Shown here: positions 26,948 through 34,261 of the stretch, in pieces
How positions within the stretch are numbered: the first letter of the stretch is position 1
Layout of the letters: every line of letters starts with the position of its first letter
DNA from: CAZKNF01 sp964554105
GTDB taxonomy: Bacteria; Bacteroidota; Rhodothermia; Rhodothermales; VXPQ01
Length of the DNA stretch: 56,434 bases
NCBI GenBank assembly: GCA_964554105.1
Contig: CAZKNF010000016.1
Coordinates: 1 to 56,434, forward strand
Direction of reading: 5' to 3'
Notes under the pieces: generated by a model
Database searches by the model: none
The model's input: only the letters and a program-made list of their open reading frames with translations
What the model was told of the DNA's origin: nothing
Made by a program: the position numbers and the translations under genes

Positions 26948-27871
26948 ATGGTTGAAGCCGTAATGTTCTGGAATGAACCGAATAACAAGTCGCACTGGTC
27001 GTTTGAGCTCGATCCGGAATGGAAGACGTTTTCGGAGATGGTGACTCGGGCTTCCAAAGCCGTGGCTGCGGAGAATCCGGACCTTGTGCGTGTTTTGGGC
27101 GGCATGTCTCCCATCGATCCGGGCTTCATGCAGACGATGGATCGGCACGGCGTCCTTGACGAAATAGATGCTGTCGCCGTACACGGATTTCCGTTCGACT
27201 GGAATCTGTGGACGGTCCACGATTGGCCCGCGAAACTCGAAGAAATTAAGGAGGTGACTGATCTGCCCGTATGGGTATCGGAGGTAGGTGTGTCGACGTT
27301 CGGAGCAGAGGAGGTTCAGGTATTCGGGCTTGAGCGGACGGCCGAGCTTTTGATCGGCCGCGCTCCGCGGATACATTGGTACAGTCTGTACGATCTGCCA
27401 CAGGCGTGGCCGGCAACAACGCGCCACAAAGAGGCTGAAGGCTCGTCGTATTACCGGCATTTCTTTATGGGGCTTCTTCGCGAGGACGGCTCGCCCAAAC
27501 CTGCTCTGGAGTTGTTTTCGAATTACACGCCGGAGCTCGGCATCTGCCAGTGGTTTCATTTCGAGGATCATCGACTCGACGAGGCGGTCACCTGGCTCCG
27601 CCGGCTCGGAGTCAAGCATCTTCGCACGGGAATCAGCTGGGCAGACAGTTTTCGGCCCAACGCCGAGGCCTGGTTCGATCGGCAGATGGAGGCGCTTTCC
27701 GAATTCGATGTTACTCTGACCTACTGCTTCACGCCGGAGCATTGCGGCATCGAATGTCATCATACGAGCCCGCCTAAGGCCGTCGATGAGTATGCCGAAT
27801 TCTGTGCAGAGATGACGCGCAGGTATGCTTCGCAGATTGCCGTGGAAGACCGAGCTGAAGTCCAGATTTAG
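26948..27871 (+). CDS. Circularly permuted GH-A-type glycosidase
   Basis: 307 residues, start supported by GGAGAG about 9 bases upstream and an in-frame stop shortly before. No signal peptide. The protein begins right at the catalytic strand: VMFWNEPNN with acid/base Glu10, then WVSEVGVST with nucleophile Glu112, HWYSLYDLP and FFMGLLREDGSPKPAL. After residue about 195 it continues with LGICQWFHFEDHRL, HLRTGISWADSF, FTPEHCGIE and EYAEFCAEMTRRYA. In the glycosidase half of the gene at 15139 these latter elements (LRTGFSWADY, FTYTPPSLGIE, DYADFIDQIITRF) come first and lead directly into ELWNEPNN. So residues 3-190 match 116-300 of that protein and 195-295 match 12-113. All barrel elements are present once. 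Substrate unknown. Confidence 0.8.
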   Translation: MVEAVMFWNEPNNKSHWSFELDPEWKTFSEMVTRASKAVAAENPDLVRVLGGMSPIDPGFMQTMDRHGVLDEIDAVAVHGFPFDWNLWTVHDWPAKLEEIKEVTDLPVWVSEVGVSTFGAEEVQVFGLERTAELLIGRAPRIHWYSLYDLPQAWPATTRHKEAEGSSYYRHFFMGLLREDGSPKPALELFSNYTPELGICQWFHFEDHRLDEAVTWLRRLGVKHLRTGISWADSFRPNAEAWFDRQMEALSEFDVTLTYCFTPEHCGIECHHTSPPKAVDEYAEFCAEMTRRYASQIAVEDRAEVQI

Positions 27872-27927
27872 CGTTCTGAGTTGAGCGTCGATAGCGACGC
27901 GTTCTGATACAAGAAAGGGGTATAAAA

Positions 27928-29127
27928 ATGGAGATGGAACGACGAGATCGCAAGATTCGCGTAGCCATTATCGGAGTTGGAAATTGTGCTTCAGCGCTCG
28001 TGCAGGGTGTTCAGTTCTACGAGAACGCTCCTGAGGACGAGGACGTGCCGGGACTCATGCACGTCAATCTCGGCGGATATCACGTGCGCGATATCGAGTT
28101 TAGTGCTGCATTCGACGTTGATCGCAATAAGGTCGGTGTCGATTTGTCCGAAGCTGTCTTCGCTGAGCCGAACAATACTATTCGCTTTTCCGAGGTGCCG
28201 GACCTCGACGTACCGGTTCATCGAGGGAAGACGCTCGACGGAATCGGTCAGTACCTCAAGGAGAAAGTCGTCGAATCGCCCGGCTCCGAATCCAACGTAG
28301 CCGACATTCTTAGGGAGACCCGAACCGACGTGGTCGTCTCATATCTTCCGGTTGGGTCCGAGGAAGCGACCCAGTGGTACGTGGAACAGGCACTCGAGGC
28401 CGGCTGTGGATTCGTGAATTGCATACCGGTCTTCATCGCGTCGAAGCAGGAGTGGCAGCAGAAATTCGAGAAACGTGGACTTCCTATTATCGGCGACGAC
28501 ATCAAATCGCAGGTCGGTGCGACGATAACGCACCGCATGCTGGCCCGTCTATTCAGGGAGCGCGGCATTCGGCTTGACCGTACATACCAGCTTAATTTCG
28601 GCGGCAACACGGATTTCTTGAATATGCTGGAGCGAGAGCGGCTCGACTCGAAGAAGATATCCAAGACGAACGCGGTGACGAGCCAGCTCGGCCACGTCAT
28701 GCGAGAAAACGACGTTCATGTAGGTCCGAGTGATTACGTGCCGTGGCTCGAGGACCGAAAATGGTGTCACATTCATATGGAAGGCACGACGTTCGGCAAC
28801 GTACCGATTCGATGCGAAATGAAGCTGGAGGTATGGGATTCCCCGAACTCCGCGGGAGTCGTCATCGACGCGGTGCGCTGCGCCAAGCTTGCACTCGATA
28901 GAAATATCGGCGGTGCCCTTGCTGCGCCCTCAGGCTATTTCATGAAATCGCCTCCGGAACAGTTGGGCGACCATGAAGCCCGGTGGTTGACGGAGGAATT
29001 TATCCGAGGCGTCGCAGTTGATCCTGCGTCGTCCCGCGGGCGAAATAGACGTCCTGCACAGGCAAGTGGAAATGGCCGGGCGAGTGAAGCCGCAGTAAAT
29101 GGGCAAATTGCGTCGGCCTCAGACTGA
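27928..29127 (+). CDS. ino1: myo-inositol-1-phosphate synthase
   Basis: 399 residues; AAAGGGG precedes the ATG. N-terminal NAD motif VAIIGVGNCASALVQG, then FSAAFDVDRNKVG, VVSYLPVGSEEATQWY, GCGFVNCIPVFIAS, and the best-conserved block LPIIGDDIKSQVGATITHR, followed by NFGGNTDFLNM and SKTNAVTSQ. This is the shorter actinobacterial/archaeal type. It makes 1L-myo-inositol 1-phosphate from glucose 6-phosphate in the cytoplasm using NAD. Its presence at the end of a glycosyltransferase cluster is the main reason to suspect an inositol-containing product. The Gfo/Idh and alcohol dehydrogenase genes could act on the ring. Confidence 0.92.
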   Translation: MEMERRDRKIRVAIIGVGNCASALVQGVQFYENAPEDEDVPGLMHVNLGGYHVRDIEFSAAFDVDRNKVGVDLSEAVFAEPNNTIRFSEVPDLDVPVHRGKTLDGIGQYLKEKVVESPGSESNVADILRETRTDVVVSYLPVGSEEATQWYVEQALEAGCGFVNCIPVFIASKQEWQQKFEKRGLPIIGDDIKSQVGATITHRMLARLFRERGIRLDRTYQLNFGGNTDFLNMLERERLDSKKISKTNAVTSQLGHVMRENDVHVGPSDYVPWLEDRKWCHIHMEGTTFGNVPIRCEMKLEVWDSPNSAGVVIDAVRCAKLALDRNIGGALAAPSGYFMKSPPEQLGDHEARWLTEEFIRGVAVDPASSRGRNRRPAQASGNGRASEAAVNGQIASASD

Positions 29128-29175
29128 ATGTGAACCTTTCTGCAGTAAGACGGTCGGTCGAACCGGGAGGTCGGT

Positions 29176-30231
29176 TCACGGTGCCTCGTTCACTGCAATG
29201 ACTGTCCGCCTCGGGACTGCTTGTCCAGACACATAACGGATAAGTTCGCGAATGAGTGGTCCCTTCGCCTCTTTTACCCAGGTCTTCTTGTCGGGAGACT
29301 GGCAGGACATGGCAACGTAGGCCCAGAGGCCGAGCTGATAATAGGCTGCCAATCGAAGCAGCTCCCGGAAATCCAGCGAACGGTCGTAATCATATCCCTG
29401 GAAAAACGGAAGGGCGGCGACTTCTGAGGGATCTAGATTCGGAGCGGCCTCATCGATTTTCCACCACGCCCGGGCACCTCCGAGCACCTGGGTCAAATCC
29501 GAGAACCGATGTCTGAACTCGACCCATTCCGCATCACAGACGAATGCGAGGTCCCATTCGTCGCTCTTTTTAGAAACGTGGATCTCCGTATCGGCGAGGC
29601 ACAGCGAGATTTCGCTGTCTTGAAATGCCTCTTCTTCGACGATCGCCTGCCTGCATAGATCTATTTCTCGGGCGGTTGTCTCCACGTTTCCTTGCTCCGC
29701 CGCCTTCTCGAGACGATCCATCGAATACAACAGGGTCTGTGCTTCTACGCCGGGCTGCGTCCGTTCCTTCTTAACGGCATGCACCCGGGCATAGAAGCGG
29801 CCGATTGACTTCGCGATTGATGCTTTGTCCGTGGGATCGGTATTGGGATTTTTCGGGTGTGCGACATAATTCCACAGCTTGCCATGCAGGTAGTCCATCA
29901 CCATATACGACGTGGGGACGATTTCGCGGCTCGCGTCGAGGTGATAGATCGTCGGCACCCGCACCCCGGTGTTCTCGGAAAGGATCCGATAATTCCGGAC
30001 CTCCTGTTCGTAGACATCGTCCTCGACTCGACTGAAGCGAAACACATAGGGTTGAGAATGGCCGGCGAGCTCCACGACATAGAGCATATTTCGAGTGGAC
30101 GGTGGCGTCTCCGTAATGCCGTGACTTTTGCTTGGGGCAATTTCTCGCACACACGGGACCTCCGCTTGAGCGCCGAAAACCGCCTCTGCAACGCGCGAAA
30201 TCGTATCCGTACTCACTGACTCCATAGCCAT
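29176..30231 (-). CDS. Aminoglycoside-phosphotransferase/choline-kinase-fold protein, atypical active site
   Basis: 351 residues, convergent with ino1. The N-lobe is readable: YVFRFSRVEDDVYEQEVRNYRIL (Arg in place of the ATP-binding Lys region), then TSYMVMDYLHGKLW as the hinge, as in APH-fold kinases. The catalytic loop, normally HGDLHPGN, appears only as LADTEIHVS: the Asp is kept but the His and the metal-binding Asn are not obvious. The metal Asp is seen in VCDAEWVEFRHRFSDL. It may phosphorylate a small alcohol or sugar, or be a pseudokinase. Alignment of the catalytic loop is by eye. Adjacent genes do not reveal the substrate. Confidence 0.5.
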   Translation of the reverse strand: MAMESVSTDTISRVAEAVFGAQAEVPCVREIAPSKSHGITETPPSTRNMLYVVELAGHSQPYVFRFSRVEDDVYEQEVRNYRILSENTGVRVPTIYHLDASREIVPTSYMVMDYLHGKLWNYVAHPKNPNTDPTDKASIAKSIGRFYARVHAVKKERTQPGVEAQTLLYSMDRLEKAAEQGNVETTAREIDLCRQAIVEEEAFQDSEISLCLADTEIHVSKKSDEWDLAFVCDAEWVEFRHRFSDLTQVLGGARAWWKIDEAAPNLDPSEVAALPFFQGYDYDRSLDFRELLRLAAYYQLGLWAYVAMSCQSPDKKTWVKEAKGPLIRELIRYVSGQAVPRRTVIAVNEAP

Positions 30232-30410
30232 AAATCGTTGATTTTGAAATCTACGATAACCTCCAGGCCTCGCTCGACTTCCTCGAAGGCGTGCTTGCCG
30301 TATCTACGGATCCGTGCGCGCGTTTGGTCCACGCGATCGCCCGGTTTCAGGATGCCCGCGGGGTGGTGAATACTGGCTGCTGAGACTGGCGTCGTCTGTC
30401 GGCTCCGGCT

Positions 30411-30452
30411 TGCTTTATCAGATCGTCACAGCCGTCGCGAAACGCTTCCGTG
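30411..30452 (+). promoter_or_regulatory. Conserved upstream element, copy A
   Basis: 42 bases containing GATCGTCACAGCC and GCGAAACG. About 36 of 42 bases match 34169-34210. In both cases GATCG begins exactly 83 bases before the gene's ATG (30504 and 34262). The common position relative to the start suggests a promoter or regulator site, not a chance repeat. Confidence 0.55.
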
Positions 30453-30503
30453 CTGGATCCATTCAGAATGTGAGCACCGCCACAACAGCAAACGGTAGGA
30501 ACC

Positions 30504-30800
30504 ATGCCTGAATGGACGAATAAGGATCGACGCAAATACGAGAAGATCAAGGACAGCACGAAGGACCGCGGAGAGTCTGAGGATCGAGCGAAGGAGATTG
30601 CGGCGCGCAAGGTTAACAAAGACCGTCGTGAGGAAGGCCGAACCCCCAACAAGAGAACGCAGGGCACGGGAAATCCAAGGCGGTCCCTCGAAGCACGATC
30701 CAAAGAGGAGCTTTATAACCGGGCGCAGAGTCTGAACATTAGCGGCCGAAGCAAGATGAAAAAGGATGAGCTGATCAAGGCGATTCGGCAGAAGCAATAA
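30504..30800 (+). CDS. Small basic protein with Rho_N-like (SAP-like) C-terminus
   Basis: 98 residues, ribosome site GGTAGG. The N-terminal half is highly charged (WTNKDRRKYEKIKDS, then KEIAARKVNKDRREEG), and RTPNKRTQGTGNPRRSL links to a C-terminal SKEELYNRAQSLNISGRSKM ... KDELIKAIR, which is the Rho N-terminal helical nucleic-acid-binding fold. Proteins of this kind are widely annotated as plasmid stabilisation proteins, without proof, and are common in stress-tolerant soil bacteria. Probably binds DNA or RNA. The upstream leader resembles that of the NADH dehydrogenase gene at 34262. Confidence 0.8.
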   Translation: MPEWTNKDRRKYEKIKDSTKDRGESEDRAKEIAARKVNKDRREEGRTPNKRTQGTGNPRRSLEARSKEELYNRAQSLNISGRSKMKKDELIKAIRQKQ

Positions 30801-30858
30801 TTCATATCGGCGGTAAACCACTGCGGCAGTAGACTCACGTTCGACGACGAATAGACTT

Positions 30859-31497
30859 ATGGCACAAACGGTGTGGATTGCGCGGCATGGGAACCGACAG
30901 GACTTTGTTGATCCTGACTGGATGAAGTCGGCCGAACGTCCATACGATCCCGGCCTATCACCCGACGGTGTGGTCCAGGCGCGCAAGTTGGCTGAGCGCA
31001 TGGCGAGCGAGGATGTTTCTGCGATTTTTTCCTCACCCTTTTTGAGAACTGTCGAGACGGCAAATCAGATTGCCGAACTACTGGATCTGCCGATATTCAT
31101 CGAGCCCGGCATCTCCGAGTGGTTTAATTCCGAATGGTTTCCGGCTGCTCCGCAGACCCTGCCCAGCGGCGAGCTCGTCGCGCGTTTCCCGCGCGTGGAT
31201 CTCAGCTACGCATCCGATGTGCGGCCGACGTACCCAGAAAGCGAGGATGACGCGATGCGGCGTTCGGCGGAGGCGGCCCATGCGATCACGGAACAGTTTC
31301 CGGATCCGGTTCTTCTCGTCGGGCACGGCGTGTCCGTTGCCGGTGCAACCAAGGGCCTCGATCACGACGCGGTAGTTCGCGAGTGCGGTTTATGCTGTCT
31401 TTTCAAGATCGTCCGAGAGAGCGAGGCGTGGGAGATGACGCTCTGCGCGGACGTTTCTCACCTCGACGAGGTAGTAGCAGCGAACCGATTCAACTAG
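30859..31497 (+). CDS. Histidine phosphatase family protein
   Basis: 212 residues. WIARHGNRQDF contains the catalytic RHG, LSPDGVVQARKLAERM the first helix, IFSSPFLRTVETA the second arginine region, and LLVGHGVSVAGATK the second catalytic His. These give a complete phosphoglycerate-mutase-like active site (phosphohistidine mechanism). The substrate of small bacterial members ranges from sugar phosphates to cobalamin intermediates; a sugar or inositol phosphate (for example the ino1 product) is possible but not shown. It has no signal peptide. Confidence 0.85.
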   Translation: MAQTVWIARHGNRQDFVDPDWMKSAERPYDPGLSPDGVVQARKLAERMASEDVSAIFSSPFLRTVETANQIAELLDLPIFIEPGISEWFNSEWFPAAPQTLPSGELVARFPRVDLSYASDVRPTYPESEDDAMRRSAEAAHAITEQFPDPVLLVGHGVSVAGATKGLDHDAVVRECGLCCLFKIVRESEAWEMTLCADVSHLDEVVAANRFN

Positions 31498-31712
31498 CGC
31501 CGCTCATCCGAGATCACCTCTTTCGACCGCGGGAGCGACGAAATAAGCGGCCGTTTTGAGCTGACGGTCGTCGTCGACGATCCCTTTGAAAGATCGGATC
31601 CAAACGCTCCGGACAGACACCATCCGCTTTACGGAAGGGATCTTCCAGACCCGCATCGTAGAGTTTTAAGGCCGTAGCCAATTGCTCTTCAGGGAGTTTC
31701 GGTATCCGCACA

Positions 31713-32090
31713 TCATTCAGAGTACGCAATCGTCGTCATCAGTGCGTTCTCCGCCTGGCGGGAGTCGAGACGGCTGTGCTGTACGACGATCGGCACGGTT
31801 GAGGTGATCACGCAGGCATAGTCCGTCGCACGAGGAATAGGCTCGGGAATTTCGAACTCGTCGAAGCGTACGTGGCGGGTTCGCAGCGGCGGGATCGTCA
31901 CTTCATAGCCCGCGATCGGTTCTCTGTCCGTGAAGAAGATGGTGATCATCACGTGCGCCTCGCCGTCGGTGGCGTTGAGCATGCAGACGGTCTCGTGGCT
32001 CTCCATTTCGGGCTCCGGCCCGTGGCTTCCCTCCGGGATGTAGCCTTCGGCTATGGCCCACCTCTTCTTTCCGATCGGTTCGCTGCTCAT
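31713..32090 (-). CDS. Sensory rhodopsin transducer homologue (ASRT family)
   Basis: 125 residues, normal family length. Motifs: WAIAEGYIPEGSHGPEPEM, ESHETVCMLNATDGEAHV, RTRHVRFDEF and PIVVQHSRLDSRQAENAL. This is strikingly close to the soluble transducer of Anabaena sensory rhodopsin, a tetrameric beta-sandwich. No rhodopsin gene is in the window, and many bacteria hold this protein without one, where it may bind a sugar or DNA. It lies 98 bases downstream of the ThDP enzyme on the same strand and may be co-transcribed. Confidence 0.88.
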   Translation of the reverse strand: MSSEPIGKKRWAIAEGYIPEGSHGPEPEMESHETVCMLNATDGEAHVMITIFFTDREPIAGYEVTIPPLRTRHVRFDEFEIPEPIPRATDYACVITSTVPIVVQHSRLDSRQAENALMTTIAYSE

Positions 32091-32187
32091 GTTCTCCTGG
32101 GGTGTTGTGGATTATGCGTCTCGTGCGTGTTGTGGATTACTCATCCGAACATAGGTACACACCGGATGAGATCAGCTTACCAGGCGA

Positions 32188-33993
32188 TCAGCTTACCAGC
32201 TCGCGCAGCCGCTCCTTGTAGGACGAGCCCGCATCCTTGATGGATTGCCTGACCGTGTCCCACGCGTCCGGATCGCCCTTGAAGATGGCCTTTGCATAGG
32301 ACGCCGCCTGCGAGACGTCGATATGCGGCGGAAGCGGCGGCACGTTCGGATCCGTGATGGCATCGACCACGACGGGTCGATCGGCGGCGAATGCCTCGTC
32401 CCATGCGGGCGCGACATGCGGGTCCCGCTCCATGCGGACGCCTTTCAGCCCGATGCTCTCCGCGAACTGTGCGTAATTGAAGCTCGGGAGGTTCTGCGAT
32501 GCTTCGAATTTCGGGTCGGATGAGAGGACGCGCTGTTCCCAGGTCACCTGATTGAGATCCTCGTTGTTGAGGACCAGGACGATGAGGCGCGGATTGCTCC
32601 ATTCCTGGTAGTGCTCCGCGATCGTGATCAGGCCGTTCAAGCCGTTCATCTGCATCGCGCCGTCTCCGACACAGGCGACGACGGTGCGCTGGGGGTACGC
32701 CATTTTGGCGGCAAAGGCATACGGAACGCCGGAGCCCATCGTCGCGAGTCCGCCCGAGAGCGAAGCCATCATGCCGCGCCGGATTTTCAAGTCGCGGGCG
32801 AACCAGTTTGTGGCTGATCCGGAGTCCGCGGTAATGATGCAGTTTTCCGGCAGTTTCGGCGAGAGCTCCCAGAAGACGCGCTGCGGATTGATGGGATCGG
32901 CTTCGTTCATGGCACGATTCTCCAGTATGCGCCACCAAAGCCTGACCCCCTCCTCAATCTCTTCCCGCCACGACCGATCGTCCTTTTTTTCGAGATGCGG
33001 CAGGAGCGCGTTAAGCGTTTCGCGGGCGTCGCCATGAAGATTGACTTCCGTCGGATACCGCAGGCCGAGCTTCTGTGCCTTCACGTCGATCTGCACGCCG
33101 CGTGCCTGTCCTTCTTTCGGCAGGAATTCGGAATAAGGGAAGCTCGTGCCGATCATGAGAAGCGTGTCACAGTCTTGCATGAGATCCCAGCTTGGCTTGG
33201 TGCCGAGCAGGCCGATCGCACCGGTGACGTACGGCAGGTCGTCGGGAAGCGCGGCTTTGCCCAGGAGCGCCTTTGCCACGCCGGCGCCCAGCAGGTCGGC
33301 AACACGCTCGACCTCGTGCGCGGCACCCGCAGCGCCCGCCCCGATCAGCATCGCCACCTTCTCCCCATCATTGAGTACGCCTGCAGCACGCTGAAGGTCG
33401 TCTTCTTCCGGTATGACGCGCGGGAAGGAGTAGCCCGTGCCGGTGAATGTCGCTCCGTGCTGCCTCGGAGGTTTTTCCATCTTCGCCTCCTGCAGGTCAC
33501 TGGGGAAGATCATGCACGTCACCGTCCGATTCGCCTTTGCGACGCGGAGGGCCTGATCCACAACCGTTCGCGCCTGGGCCGGGGCGTGGCACATGTGGAC
33601 GTAGTCGCCGGCGACATCCTTAAACAGCGAAATCAGATCGACCTCCTGCTGGTAGTCCGATCCCATCGCAGTAGTCGCCTGCTGCCCGACGATGGCCACG
33701 ACGGGCATGTTATCCATTTCCGCGTCGTACAGGCCGTTGAGCAGGTGGATGGCCCCCGGTCCCGACGTTGCGATGCACACCGCAACCTCGCCGGTGAACT
33801 TTGCGTGGGCGCAGGCCATGAAGGCGGACATCTCCTCGTGCCTCGCCTGGATGAATCGGATCTTATCCTGGTGGCGGTTGAGTGCCCCGAAAATGCCGTT
33901 GATACCGTCGCCGGGATAGCCGTAGATGCGGCTGACGCCCCACTCATGCAGGCGCTCGACGACAAAATCTCCCACTGTATCACTCATCTCCAC
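32188..33993 (-). CDS. ThDP-dependent enzyme, pyruvate-oxidase/acetolactate-synthase-like
   Basis: 601 residues. The N-terminal pyrimidine-binding domain has YGYPGDGINGIFGAL and RHEEMSAFMACAHAK with the catalytic Glu; VCIATSGPGAIHLLNGLYDA is the canonical loop. The C-terminal pyrophosphate domain has CVGDGAMQMNGLNG and LVLNNEDLNQVTW, the GDG-x-NN cofactor motif. Central residues GAGAAGAAHEVERV form the FAD/ADP-binding region. The combination is closest to pyruvate oxidase/dehydrogenase (PoxB type), which makes acetate (or acetyl phosphate) and passes electrons to quinone or oxygen. It is divergent from a type II NADH dehydrogenase, a fitting respiratory partner. Acetolactate synthase is a less likely alternative. 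Confidence 0.82.
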   Translation of the reverse strand: MEMSDTVGDFVVERLHEWGVSRIYGYPGDGINGIFGALNRHQDKIRFIQARHEEMSAFMACAHAKFTGEVAVCIATSGPGAIHLLNGLYDAEMDNMPVVAIVGQQATTAMGSDYQQEVDLISLFKDVAGDYVHMCHAPAQARTVVDQALRVAKANRTVTCMIFPSDLQEAKMEKPPRQHGATFTGTGYSFPRVIPEEDDLQRAAGVLNDGEKVAMLIGAGAAGAAHEVERVADLLGAGVAKALLGKAALPDDLPYVTGAIGLLGTKPSWDLMQDCDTLLMIGTSFPYSEFLPKEGQARGVQIDVKAQKLGLRYPTEVNLHGDARETLNALLPHLEKKDDRSWREEIEEGVRLWWRILENRAMNEADPINPQRVFWELSPKLPENCIITADSGSATNWFARDLKIRRGMMASLSGGLATMGSGVPYAFAAKMAYPQRTVVACVGDGAMQMNGLNGLITIAEHYQEWSNPRLIVLVLNNEDLNQVTWEQRVLSSDPKFEASQNLPSFNYAQFAESIGLKGVRMERDPHVAPAWDEAFAADRPVVVDAITDPNVPPLPPHIDVSQAASYAKAIFKGDPDAWDTVRQSIKDAGSSYKERLRELVS

Positions 33994-34111
33994 GTACCCC
34001 TTATCATTGTCTTTTCCGTTCTCCTACCGCCGTTACGAACACGTGCGGCAGTTTGCAGCGTGCTCACATTGAATGACTGTGCAGCGAGGCGGGATTCGAC
34101 GGCGGCTGTTT

Positions 34112-34142
34112 CGTGCGGCGGAATCGCAGAGAGGTTACGATC
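34112..34142 (-). promoter_or_regulatory. Conserved upstream element, minus-strand copy C
   Basis: Reads GATCGTAACC on the minus strand (34133-34142), then GCACGAAAC further on (34111-34119), resembling the copy B words GATCGTCACAGCC and GTGCGAAAC. It faces the ThDP enzyme. Further into that leader, ATTCAATGTGAGCACG (34059-34074) resembles ATTCAGAATGTGAGCAC after copy A (30461-30477). So the divergent promoters of the ThDP enzyme and NADH dehydrogenase may both carry the element. Confidence 0.35.
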
Positions 34143-34168
34143 ACACGCGCAGACGCGAGTAAGCTCCG

Positions 34169-34210
34169 TGCTTTTTCAGATCGTCACAGCCCGTGCGAAA
34201 CGGTTTCGTG
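34169..34210 (+). promoter_or_regulatory. Conserved upstream element, copy B
   Basis: Matches copy A at 30411-30452 in about 36 of 42 bases and lies the same distance (83 bases from GATCG to ATG) before its gene, the NADH dehydrogenase at 34262. The end holds GCGAAACGGTTTCG, an imperfect inverted repeat that may be an operator half-site pair. Confidence 0.55.
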
Positions 34211-34261
34211 ACAAAGCGATTCCTAGTCTCCACCACATTCAAAACAGTTCCGGATAGGCAG

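Noticed and set aside
30426..31001. 191-codon minus-strand open frame
   Set aside because: It lies opposite the Rho_N-like gene and the histidine phosphatase, both of which have clear motifs.
31514..31729. 71-codon minus-strand frame starting with MRTLNDVRIPKL
   Set aside because: It needs a TTG start inside the end of the transducer gene, and its second half is Arg-rich and unlike a protein. The first 35 residues look plausible, so a frameshifted gene is not excluded.
32995..34257. 420-codon plus-strand open frame opposite the ThDP enzyme
   Set aside because: It is the antisense shadow of a well-supported gene; the translated product shows no family motif and no ribosome site.
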